Assembly: GCF_028622875.1 (NCBI RefSeq)
Contig: NZ_CP117709.1
Coordinates: 3,038,001 to 3,102,000 of the forward strand
Direction: 5' to 3'
Length of the DNA stretch: 64,000 nucleotides
Origin: Streptomyces sp. MMBL 11-1
GTDB taxonomy: Bacteria > Actinomycetota > Actinomycetes > Streptomycetales > Streptomycetaceae
This document shows positions 33,950 to 41,477 of the stretch, piece after piece. Position numbers and translations under genes: made by a program. The notes under the pieces are model-generated. The model was not told the origin of the DNA. It saw only the letters and a list, made by a program, of their open reading frames with translations, and did not search any database. Position 1 is the stretch's first letter, and each line of letters opens with the position of its first letter.

Positions 33950-33983
33950 GCCCCGACGCCGGGGGGGGTGGGCGCCGGGGCTC
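33948..33983. terminator. Hairpin terminator between WYL regulator and hrdD
   Basis: GAGCCCCG-a-CGCC and GGCG-c-CGGGGCTC arms pair around a G-rich loop, overlapping the last codon of the WYL gene. A second small hairpin (GACCGGT/ACCGGTC) follows at about 33992-34009. Confidence 0.7.
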
Positions 33984-34079
33984 AGCTCAGGGACCGGTGA
34001 AAACCGGTCGGGTGACCGGAATGACCCGGTCGGTCGGCCGGTGCGAACCGGCTTGATGGGGAGATTACGGGTTATTGGC

Positions 34080-35081
34080 TCACGCCGCAGCGTCAAAGCC
34101 CGTGTCGTGAGCCATTCGCTTCAATTCGAGCAGTGCGTGCTTCTCTATCTGGCGGATCCGCTCCCGTGTGAGGCCGTGCTGCTTGCCCACTTCGGTCAGC
34201 GTCCGCTCCCGGCCGTCCTCGATGCCGTACCTCATCTTGATGATCGAGGCAGTCCTGTTGTCGAGCTTGCCGATCAGGTCCTCCAGCTCCTCACTGCGGA
34301 GCAGGGTCATCACGGACTGCTCGGGCGAGACGGCGGAGGTGTCCTCCAGCAGGTCGCCGAACTGGGTGTCGCCGTCGTCGTCCACGGACATGTTGAGACT
34401 GACCGGGTCGCGGGCCCAGTCCAGGACGTTGCCCACGCGCTCGGCGTTGGAGTCGAGCTCGGCGGCGATCTCCGCGTGCTCCGGGTCACGCCCGTGCTCT
34501 CGGTTGAACTCGCGCTGGACCCGGCGGATCCGGCCGAGCTCCTCCACCAGGTGGACGGGGAGCCGGATCGTGCGGGACTGGTCGGCGATGGACCGGGTGA
34601 TGGCCTGCCGGATCCACCAGGTGGCGTACGTGGAGAACTTGAAGCCCTTGGCGTAGTCGAACTTCTCGACCGCGCGCACCAGGCCCGCGTTGCCCTCCTG
34701 GATGAGGTCGAGCAGAGGGAGCCCGGCGCGCGGGTAACGGCGGGCCACAGCCACGACGAGCCGGAGGTTGGAACGGATGAATATGTCCTTGGCGCGCTCG
34801 CCCTCGGCGACCAGCGCCTCCAGCTCCTCACGCTTCGCGTCACCGGCGGCGCTCTCCACCGCGCCGTCGAGGATCTGCTGGGCGAAGACGCCCGCCTCGA
34901 TGGTCTGGGAGAGGTCGACTTCCTTGGCGGCGTCGAGCAGCGGTGTGCGGGCGATCTCGTCCAGGTACATGCCGACCAGGTCGCGATCGGCGATCTCTCC
35001 GCCCACGGCGCGAACACTGCCTGCCCGGCCGGACCCACCGGAAGTGGTGGACGTACGACGGGCGACGGCACGGGTTGCCAT
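34080..35081 (-). CDS. hrdD: RNA polymerase group 2 sigma factor HrdD
   Basis: A 333-residue sigma-70 family factor. The start is ATG 35081 with GGGAG 6 nt upstream. Region 1.2/2 is intact (DRDLVGMYLDEIARTPLL, FIRSNLRLVVAVARRYPRAG, DLIQEGNAGLVRAVEKFDY, then the KFSTYATWWIRQAITRSI DNA-melting segment). Region 3 and region 4 follow, with TLTEVGKQHGLTRERIRQIE as the -35-binding helix-turn-helix. It lacks the long N-terminal extension of the principal factor HrdB. Length and sequence match HrdD, a dispensable group 2 factor of Streptomyces. A sigma-R type promoter lies upstream. Confidence 0.9.
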   Translation of the reverse strand: MATRAVARRTSTTSGGSGRAGSVRAVGGEIADRDLVGMYLDEIARTPLLDAAKEVDLSQTIEAGVFAQQILDGAVESAAGDAKREELEALVAEGERAKDIFIRSNLRLVVAVARRYPRAGLPLLDLIQEGNAGLVRAVEKFDYAKGFKFSTYATWWIRQAITRSIADQSRTIRLPVHLVEELGRIRRVQREFNREHGRDPEHAEIAAELDSNAERVGNVLDWARDPVSLNMSVDDDGDTQFGDLLEDTSAVSPEQSVMTLLRSEELEDLIGKLDNRTASIIKMRYGIEDGRERTLTEVGKQHGLTRERIRQIEKHALLELKRMAHDTGFDAAA

Positions 35082-35143
35082 GCGTGCTCCCTTGCTGAGT
35101 AGGTCGCGACACCCTTTCGAGGTGCCCTGCATCCGTTGGAAAC

Positions 35144-35170
35144 AACGACTGGAATCCGGACAGAATTCCC
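35144..35170 (-). promoter_or_regulatory. Sigma-R (SigR)-type promoter of hrdD
   Basis: Minus strand: GGGAAT (35170-35165), 18-nt spacer, GTT (35146-35144), about 65-90 bp before the hrdD start. This matches the disulfide-stress sigma-R consensus GGAAT-N18-GTT. hrdD is a recalled sigma-R target in S. coelicolor. Confidence 0.75.
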
Positions 35171-35626
35171 ATGCCGCACATTCACTTTCGCGATCATGCA
35201 GTACCCTGTCCGGCTCCGACCGCTGCATTCCGCTTCCGGACTCCGCCGGACGCGCAGGTCAGAGCCGGTAGCGGGGGCGCTCGGCCCCTTCGCGGCTCTC
35301 CGACCGGGTACCCGGAATCGGCGCGGGCATGAGACCGCACTCACCCGCACGTCGCACTGCGCCCCACCCGGACCACCCGGCCCCGGCCCTCCCGGCGCCG
35401 GGAGGGCCGCGCTCGCATCCCGGAAGACGGCCGGGGCGGCGTTCGGGTTGCTCAGGGCGTCCACGACGCGCCGGAGCGCAGGACCCCGGCCCCTGGGCCC
35501 CGGGACGTACGACCGCCGACCGATCCGGCCGGTAACCGGGGCCCGGAGTACCTGGGACCCCGGTCCGAGAACGACCGGGACCGTGGCCCGATCCGTTCCG
35601 GCCCGCCCGCGCCTAGCGTGCTCGGC
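35171..35626. other. Gene-free stretch between hrdD and questin-oxidase-like gene
   Basis: No convincing coding region is seen. It contains the distal hrdD upstream region and Pro/Arg-coded low-complexity G+C-rich sequence. The promoter of the following gene must lie here but is not recognisable. Confidence 0.4.
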
Positions 35627-36724
35627 ATGGACGACACCACAGGCACCCTCGACGAGGCGCTGGAGCGCATCCATGTCTCGGGACCGGAGCGCGACGGCTG
35701 GCTGAGCAATCACGCGCCGATGGCCGTGGAGGCCCTGGTGCGGCACGGCCAGGCGCCGGCGGTGCACCGCTGGCTGGACCGGTACGGCCCGAAGCTGGAG
35801 GAGATGCCGGACGGCACCGGCTCCCCCGTGACCGCGCGGAACTGGCACGAGGCGCTGGGCGACCCGCGCCGCATCGCCGACTGGACGGCGTTCTTCGAGC
35901 AGGAAACGGCCGAGAAACCCTGGCGCGACGTGCTCGCCGAGTGGTGGCCCCGGCTGCTGCCGGGCATCGCCGCGGGCGCCACGCATCCGGCGATCCGGGT
36001 GGGACATTCCGTACGGACCCTGCTGGCGGGCGAGGAGAGCGTCCCGCGCGTCCGGGAGCTGGCCCACGCCCTCGGCTACTGGGCCGCCCGGCACCAGCCG
36101 CTGCCCGCCCTGACGCCGCTCGGCCCGGCCCCGAGTGCGGCGGCGGCGCTGTACCGGGTCCCGCTGGTGCCCGACCCGAACGGCGGCATCCGGGAGCGGT
36201 TCGCGCAGCTGACCGGCTTCCCGACCTGGCCGGAGCCGGAGCGGGACTCCGCCGCGGAGCCGGAGCGAGACCCTGCCCCGGGGCGGGGAGGAGGCACCGG
36301 TCCGGGGCGGGGGCCCGGCGGCCCGGAGGCGGCCCGGTCCGCGCTCCGGGAGCTCGTACGGGCCTCGACGCACCGGTACGCGACCCACGCGCACGGCGAT
36401 CCGATCATGCTGGTCCACGCGGCGACCGCACCCAACGCGGTCCTGCGTACCCTGCCGGCCCTGCCGGGCGAACTGTGGGTGCCGAGTCTGCGGGCCGCCT
36501 GGGCTGCGAGCGCTGCGGTCACCGCCGCCTACGCACCCCGTGAGGCGGCCCCCGTCCCGGCCCCGGAGTCCGGCGCCCCGGACGCTGGGGAGCTGTTCGC
36601 CCGGGCGGCGGCGCATGGCGACGACCACACCATCAAGTTCGCCGACACGGCACTGGACGTGGGCGACGCGCTCGCGTTCACCGCCGCCCGGCGCGCGATC
36701 GAGCTGAACCCGCCGGTCTTTTAG
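35627..36724 (+). CDS. Questin oxidase family (DUF4243-like) protein
   Basis: A 365-residue protein; ATG 35627 (a GTG at 35618 is in frame). Conserved His-containing blocks typical of the questin-oxidase/Baeyer-Villiger-type family are present: LSNHAPMAVEALVRHGQA, TARNWHEALGDPRRIADW, GATHPAIRVGHSVRTLL, the HRYATHAHGDPIMLVHAAT block and DDHTIKFADTALDV. Fungal members oxidise anthraquinones. Bacterial homologues are widespread and uncharacterised, so the substrate is unknown. An acidic, Gly/Pro-rich insert (about 200-235) breaks the middle. No biosynthetic cluster surrounds it. Confidence 0.75.
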   Translation: MDDTTGTLDEALERIHVSGPERDGWLSNHAPMAVEALVRHGQAPAVHRWLDRYGPKLEEMPDGTGSPVTARNWHEALGDPRRIADWTAFFEQETAEKPWRDVLAEWWPRLLPGIAAGATHPAIRVGHSVRTLLAGEESVPRVRELAHALGYWAARHQPLPALTPLGPAPSAAAALYRVPLVPDPNGGIRERFAQLTGFPTWPEPERDSAAEPERDPAPGRGGGTGPGRGPGGPEAARSALRELVRASTHRYATHAHGDPIMLVHAATAPNAVLRTLPALPGELWVPSLRAAWAASAAVTAAYAPREAAPVPAPESGAPDAGELFARAAAHGDDHTIKFADTALDVGDALAFTAARRAIELNPPVF

Positions 36725-36750
36725 AACGTTCCGGGGCGGTCGGACCTGTT

Positions 36751-36790
36751 GGGGGGGCGGCTGGGTGGGGCGGTTAGGGGGCGGTTGGGG
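36751..36790 (+). repeat. G-quadruplex-prone tract
   Basis: Five runs of three or more G (GGGGGGG, GGG, GGGG, GGGGG, GGGG) are separated by loops of 1-6 nt. It lies just after the questin-oxidase-like stop codon. Confidence 0.6.
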
Positions 36791-36841
36791 TCGACTGGGG
36801 CGGTCCGGAGCGGTCTCGGGGCGCGCCGGGACCGCTCCGTA

Positions 36842-36997
36842 GCGACCATGGAGCCCTTCGTAGCCGCCCTGGAAGCCCCCGTCGCGGCCCTGGGCCCATC
36901 CGCCGCGTTCCTGGGCCCTTCCGCAGGCGGACCTGGGACCTTCCGACGGCGGCCCTGGGGCCCCTCCGTAGCGGCCCTGGGGCCCTCCGACGCGACC
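36842..36997. repeat. Degenerate 21-bp tandem repeat
   Basis: About seven units with consensus like GCGGCCCTGGGCCCNTCCGNN. The first four are exactly 21 bp and later ones 22-24 bp. The repeat lies between two convergent genes and appears non-coding, although the 21-bp register is kept in the first units. Confidence 0.65.
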
Positions 36998-37006
36998 AAA
37001 GCCCCC

Positions 37007-37789
37007 TCAGCCGAACTGCACCGAGCGCTTCGCCAGCCCCATCCAGAAGCCGTCGATGACGCTGCGCCCCCGGTCCAGCTCGCCCTCGGCCGCGCCCAGC
37101 GTCACGAACAGCGGCGCGAAGTGCTCGGTGCGCGGGTGGGCCAGCTTCCCGGCCGGGGACGCGTGCTCGAAGTCGATCAGCGCGTCGACGTCCTGGGCCC
37201 GCAGCGCCCGGTCGCCCCAGTCGTCGAACTCCGCCGACCAGCCGGGAACGCCGCCGCCCCGGTGCCGCAGAGCGGCCAGGTTGTGGGTGAAGAAGCCGCT
37301 GCCGACGATGAGAACGCCCTCGTCACGCAGGGGTGCGAGTTTGCGCCCGATGCCCATCAGCTTCTGGGGGTCGAGGGTCGGCAGCGAGATCTGGAGGACG
37401 GGGATGTCGGCGTCCGGGAACATCTCCACCAGCGGTACGTACGCGCCGTGGTCGAGGCCGCGGTCCGGAATGTCCTGGACCGGCGTACCGGCTCCGCGCA
37501 GCAGCTTGCGGACGCTGTCGGCGAGTTCGGGCGCGCCCGGGGCTCCGTAACGCACCCCGTAATAGTGCTCGGGAAAGCCCCAGAAGTCGTACACGAGCGG
37601 CACGGTCCCGGTGGCGCCGAGCGCGAGCGGGGCCTCCTCCCAGTGGGCGGAGACCATCAGGATCGCGCGGGGGCGGGGCAGCCCCGCGGACCAGGCGGCG
37701 AGTTCACCGGGCCAGACGGGATCGTCGGCCAGCGGCGGCGCGCCGTGCGAGAGGTAGAGGGCGGGCATCCGCTCCGCGGTGACTGTCAT
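37007..37789 (-). CDS. LigB-type extradiol dioxygenase (4,5-DOPA dioxygenase/YgiD-like)
   Basis: A 260-residue metal-dependent dioxygenase. The start is ATG 37789 with GGAG 4 nt upstream. Characteristic blocks are ALYLSHGAPPL (metal-ligand His near the N-terminus), ILMVSAHWEE (second His), GLDHGAYVPLVEMFPDADIP, VLIVGSGFFTHNL and a C-terminal HPRTEHFAPLFVTLGA. Members cleave catechol-type rings or act on DOPA; some bacterial ones are quinone/catechol detoxifiers. It is divergent from a MarR regulator, with a palindrome in the intergenic region, suggesting induction by phenolic or quinone stress. Confidence 0.88.
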   Translation of the reverse strand: MTVTAERMPALYLSHGAPPLADDPVWPGELAAWSAGLPRPRAILMVSAHWEEAPLALGATGTVPLVYDFWGFPEHYYGVRYGAPGAPELADSVRKLLRGAGTPVQDIPDRGLDHGAYVPLVEMFPDADIPVLQISLPTLDPQKLMGIGRKLAPLRDEGVLIVGSGFFTHNLAALRHRGGGVPGWSAEFDDWGDRALRAQDVDALIDFEHASPAGKLAHPRTEHFAPLFVTLGAAEGELDRGRSVIDGFWMGLAKRSVQFG

Positions 37790-37988
37790 GGCACTCCCAT
37801 CCACTGGACGCGGCGCCAGGGCGACGGGCGCCGCGCTGGGCGCACAGGGCACTGGTTCCGGTCACGCATTCGGCCGAGCAGAAGTTCCCCGAGGTCATAT
37901 GAGGGATCGTTGTGCAGGGGCCCTGCACAACCCGGGGGCCCTGCGCCCCTTCTGGATCCTCTGCGGGGACCCGCCGGCGGGCAGGCTT

Positions 37989-38002
37989 CTTGAAACTTCA
38001 AG
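37989..38002. promoter_or_regulatory. MarR-type operator palindrome
   Basis: CTTGAA-AC-TTCAAG, a perfect 6-bp inverted repeat about 80 bp upstream of the MarR gene. It is followed by two direct copies of CCGGAGACCTTA (about 38012-38039). A related half-site, AAACTTTCAAG, lies at about 38051-38061. The sites are probably bound by the adjacent MarR protein. Confidence 0.6.
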
Positions 38003-38084
38003 TTCCTAATTCCGGAGACCTTAGCTCCGGAGACCTTAACCCTATCTAGTTAAACTTTCAAGAAAAGGTCGTACAGTGGAGTAC

Positions 38085-38588
38085 ATGACCACGGCATCCA
38101 CCAGCGCCCCGCGCTGGCTCACCGACGAGGAGCAGCACGCCTGGCGCGCCTATCTGCAGGCCACCACACTGCTGGAGGATCACCTCGACCGCCAGTTGCA
38201 GCGCGACGCGGGCATGCCGCACATCTATTACGGGCTGCTCGTCCAGCTCGCGCAGGCCCCCCGCCGCCGGATGCGGATGACGGAGCTGGCCCGGAACGCG
38301 AAGATCACCCGGTCCCGGCTCTCGCACGCCATCGCCCGGCTGGAGAAGAACGGGTGGGTACGCCGCGAGGAATGCCCCTCCGACAAGCGCGGCCAGAACG
38401 CGGTGCTCACCGACGACGGGTACGCGATGCTCCGCCGCTCGGCGCCGGGCCACGTCGAGGCCGTACGGCAGGCGATGTTCGACCGGCTCACGCCCGAGCA
38501 GGTGAGGAGCCTCGGGGAGATCATGCGGGCGATCGCCACCGGCCTGGAGCCGGAGGACACGGACGCGGATCTGCCCTGGCTCCGCTGA
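38085..38588 (+). CDS. MarR family transcriptional regulator
   Basis: A 167-residue winged-helix regulator. ATG 38085 is used (GGAG 3 nt upstream); an in-frame GTG at 38076 with AAGG 7 nt before it is also possible. The fold reads LLEDHLDRQLQRDAGMPHIY (helix 1), RMRMTELARNAKITRSRLSHAIARLEKNG (recognition helices, about 65-93) and wing VRREECPSDKRGQNAVLTDDG. There is no conserved redox Cys of the OhrR type; Cys in REECPSDKR is in the wing. It is divergent from a LigB dioxygenase, which it likely represses, together with itself. Confidence 0.88.
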   Translation: MTTASTSAPRWLTDEEQHAWRAYLQATTLLEDHLDRQLQRDAGMPHIYYGLLVQLAQAPRRRMRMTELARNAKITRSRLSHAIARLEKNGWVRREECPSDKRGQNAVLTDDGYAMLRRSAPGHVEAVRQAMFDRLTPEQVRSLGEIMRAIATGLEPEDTDADLPWLR

Positions 38589-38637
38589 GCGGAACCAGGG
38601 CAGAAGAACGACCGGGCGGGGAAAGGTGCCGCCGTCG

Positions 38638-40161
38638 TCAGTGGGCGACCACCGGGATCCTGAACTCCTCCTCGGCACCCGCGCCGGCCGCGTCGTCCGC
38701 CCCGCCGGACCCCATTCCGGGGCGGCCGGTGTTGATGAGGGTGAGCGCGATGGCCGCGGCGGCGACGAGGATGCCGACAGCCCACCAGATCGCGGCGGCG
38801 AAACCGCTCACCATGGCCTGGAGCTCCAGGAGCTGCGGGTCCGTGGCGCGGGCCGCGTGATCGGCGACGTACGCGGTGGTGGCGCTCGCGGCGATGGTGT
38901 TCAGCAGTGCGGTGCCGATGGCGCCGCCGACCTGCTGCGAGGTGTTGACCATCGCGGAGGCCACACCCGCGTCACGCGGCTCGATGCCGTGCGTGGCCAG
39001 GGACATCGCCGGCATGAACGCCGTACCCATGCCGAGGCCGAGAAGCAGCATGCCGGGCAGGATGACGGCGGCGTAGCTGGTGTTCAGGTCCAGCTGGGTC
39101 AGGAGCAGCATGCCGACCGCGGCGACCAGGAAGCCGGGGCCCATCAGCAGGCGCGGCGGGACCCGGGTCATCAGCCGGGTGCCGATCTGGGTGGACCCGG
39201 TGATCATGCCGACGATCATGGGCATGAACGCGAAGCCGGTCTTCACCGGGGAGTAGCCCTTCACGACCTGGAGGTAGTAGGTCAGGAAGAGGAACAGCCC
39301 GAACATCGCGATGATGGCGAGCCCCAGCGAGAGGTAGACCCCGCCGCGGTTGCGCTCGGTGAGGACGCGCAGCGGCAGCAGCGGCGACTTCACGTGCGCC
39401 TCGGTCACGACGAAGGCGATCAGCAGCACGGCGGCGGCGACGAACATGGAGACGGTCACCGCGTCCGACCAGCCGGCGGACTCGGCGCGGGTGAAGCCGT
39501 ACACCAGGGCGACCAGGCCGAGCGTGGAGAGCACGACGCCGGGGATGTCCAGCGGTGCACGGTTGCGGGCGCCGGACGGCTCGCGGATCACGAAGTACGC
39601 GCCCGCGGCGGCGACGATGGCGAACGGGATGTTGACGAAGAACGTCCAGCGCCAGTTCAGGTACTCGGTGAGGAAACCGCCGAGGATCAGCCCGACCGCG
39701 CCACCGCCACCGGCGATGGCCCCGTAGATGCCGAACGCCTTGGCGCGCTCCTTGGCGTCGGTGAACATCACGGCGAGCAGGGAGAGGGCGGCCGGGGCGA
39801 GCAGGGCGCCGAAGACACCCTGGAGGGCCCGGGAGCCGAACATCATCGCCTCGTTCTGGGCGGCGCCGCCGAGCGCGGAGGCCAGCGCGAAGCCGATCAG
39901 ACCGACGACGAAGGTGCGCTTGCGTCCCCAGAGGTCGGCGATCCGGCCGCCGAAGAGGAGAAGCCCGCCGAAGGCGAGGGCGTAGGCGGTGATGACCCAC
40001 TGCTTGTTGCCGTCGGATATACCGAGGTCGGTCTGGGCGGAGGGCAGCGCGATGTTCACGATGGTCGCGTCGAGGACGACCATCAGCTGGGCGAGCGCGA
40101 TGAAGGCCAGGGCCTTCCAGCGACTTGGATCGGGAAGGGCGGTATCAGCCGTTTTTGACAT
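38638..40161 (-). CDS. DHA2-type MFS multidrug exporter
   Basis: A 507-residue, 14-helix transporter. ATG 40161 has AGGTG about 9 nt upstream; GTG 40173 is an alternative. Signatures are AQLMVVLDATIVNIALPSAQ (motif D1), GGRIADLWGRKRTFVVGL (motif A) and a Gly-rich motif C AIAGGGGAVGLILGGFLTEY. The C-terminus is a Gly/Ala/Glu tail. Close to actinobacterial EmrB/QacA drug exporters. It converges on the MarR gene and is followed upstream by a co-oriented TetR gene, which may control it. Confidence 0.9.
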   Translation of the reverse strand: MSKTADTALPDPSRWKALAFIALAQLMVVLDATIVNIALPSAQTDLGISDGNKQWVITAYALAFGGLLLFGGRIADLWGRKRTFVVGLIGFALASALGGAAQNEAMMFGSRALQGVFGALLAPAALSLLAVMFTDAKERAKAFGIYGAIAGGGGAVGLILGGFLTEYLNWRWTFFVNIPFAIVAAAGAYFVIREPSGARNRAPLDIPGVVLSTLGLVALVYGFTRAESAGWSDAVTVSMFVAAAVLLIAFVVTEAHVKSPLLPLRVLTERNRGGVYLSLGLAIIAMFGLFLFLTYYLQVVKGYSPVKTGFAFMPMIVGMITGSTQIGTRLMTRVPPRLLMGPGFLVAAVGMLLLTQLDLNTSYAAVILPGMLLLGLGMGTAFMPAMSLATHGIEPRDAGVASAMVNTSQQVGGAIGTALLNTIAASATTAYVADHAARATDPQLLELQAMVSGFAAAIWWAVGILVAAAAIALTLINTGRPGMGSGGADDAAGAGAEEEFRIPVVAH

Positions 40162-40204
40162 GGGTGTAGTCACCTAAGTGCGTGCGAGGACGCCGGGGCG
40201 TCGC

Positions 40205-40373
40205 GAAGTGGGCGAAGTGGGTGAAGTGGGCGCGCGCCGGAGTACGTGCTGATGTACGCGCGACGGGATGACATGAGCTCGTGGGACGCCTACGTGGACA
40301 CACAGCTGTCCTCGTAGGCGGAAAGGACGTACGCGGGAGGGCGCTCCCGGTGACAGTGACAGTGACAGTGACG
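40205..40373. repeat. Short tandem repeats in the exporter/TetR intergenic region
   Basis: Three 9-bp units GAAGTGGG(C/T) occur at 40205-40231, and four 6-bp units (GTGACA, the last diverged) at about 40350-40373. A triple GTCGGC run follows at about 40381-40397. The stretch 40162-40477 has no gene otherwise and holds the exporter promoter. Confidence 0.55.
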
Positions 40374-40477
40374 GACTGGCGTCGGCGTCGGCGTCGGACG
40401 GCCGGGGACACGCACACGCCGACGGGCGTCACCGGTGAGGGCGGGACAGGTCCGGAAGGTTCAGGTCGTCGCGGGCG

Positions 40478-41209
40478 TCAGGGGCGCCGCAGATCCTCCA
40501 AGGTCGCCGCCGATCCGGGCAGTTCGGAGCGGGCCGGGGTCTCCAGTCCGTCCAGGAACAACTGCAGATGACGGTGGGTGAACCGGTCGATTCCCTGGCA
40601 GGCGATGCCGGGAAGCGGCCGGGTGAGCTGGGAGAGGGCGACGAGTACGTCACCGACGGCGATGTCGGTACGCAGCCGCCCCGCGGACATGGCGCGCGCC
40701 ACAAGCCCTTCGACGGCCTCTTCGAGGCGCCGGCGCTCGGCGAGCAGTTCGGGGTGGTCCTTGTCGAAGACGCCGGAGAGCATCGGGCACAGGGCGCCGA
40801 TCCGTTCGTCGGCGGCCGCGTGCACGAAGCGGCTGAGCGCGGCGAACGGGTCGGACTCCGTGGCGGCGGCCTCTTCGGCCCGGAGGGTGGTGCGGGAGGT
40901 GACCGCGAGGACGACCTCGTGGGTGAGGGCGGCGCGGTCGGGGAAGTTCCGGTAGAGCGTGGCGTTGCCGACGCCCGCTCGCCGTGCGACATCGTCCAGC
41001 GCCACGTCCGGCCCGAACTCGACGAACAGCTCGCGGGCCGCCGTGACGATCCGCTCACGGTTGCGGAGCGCGTCGGCGCGCGGGCGGGGCGTCCGGCAGG
41101 GCGCTGCCGGTGCGGTGCTCTCGGCGGCCGGCGGCGCGGTGTGCTTCGCGGCCCTCTCGGCGACGGTCTCCGTCTCCGTCTGGGTCTCCGTCTCCGTCTC
41201 CGTCTCCAC
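40478..41209 (-). CDS. TetR family transcriptional regulator
   Basis: A 243-residue repressor. GTG 41209 with GGGAG about 7 nt upstream. An unusual N-terminal Glu-Thr run (residues 1-15), encoded by GAGACG repeats, precedes a low-complexity stretch. The DNA-binding domain spans about 47-95: RNRERIVTAARELFVEFG, VALDDVARRAGVGNATLYRNF and PDRAALTHEVV. The C-terminal ligand domain matches the SbtR-type shape (AEERRRLEEAVEGLVARA-like helices). It is oriented like the DHA2 exporter downstream and is probably its regulator. Confidence 0.9.
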   Translation of the reverse strand: METETETETQTETETVAERAAKHTAPPAAESTAPAAPCRTPRPRADALRNRERIVTAARELFVEFGPDVALDDVARRAGVGNATLYRNFPDRAALTHEVVLAVTSRTTLRAEEAAATESDPFAALSRFVHAAADERIGALCPMLSGVFDKDHPELLAERRRLEEAVEGLVARAMSAGRLRTDIAVGDVLVALSQLTRPLPGIACQGIDRFTHRHLQLFLDGLETPARSELPGSAATLEDLRRP

Positions 41210-41269
41210 GATGACGCTCCCCCCTTCCCTCTGTGTAGCCGGTCAGCCCCCTTGGGTAACCGGGGACCA

Positions 41270-41319
41270 TCTCCCCGTTTAGCGGGGACACGTATGCAAA
41301 CGGGGAGAGGGTCCCCGCT
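41270..41319. promoter_or_regulatory. Interleaved inverted repeats upstream of TetR and metalloprotease genes
   Basis: Order a-b-a'-b': TCTCCCCGTTT (41270-41280), AGCGGGGAC (41281-41289), AAACGGGGAGA (41298-41308), GTCCCCGCT (41311-41319). Each pair is a perfect inverted repeat. The site lies in the divergent promoter region and is a candidate TetR operator, or an RNA pseudoknot if transcribed. The remainder of 41210-41477 shows no gene. Confidence 0.6.
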
Positions 41320-41477
41320 TATTTCCCGCCAGAACGTGACCTGAACCACACCGCTTTCTTGGCGGAAAACCCTCCGATCGGCGCACCCAGCGAGCGGCCC
41401 CGGACCACCCGGCACAGGCTGATCGCCAGAGCGCAGTCAGGGGTCGGCCGACTGCCGCGGACCCCGAAGGCGCCCCG

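Noticed and set aside
40205..40397. CRISPR-like repeats
   Set aside because: The units are 6-9 bp contiguous tandem repeats without spacers, and no cas genes are present.
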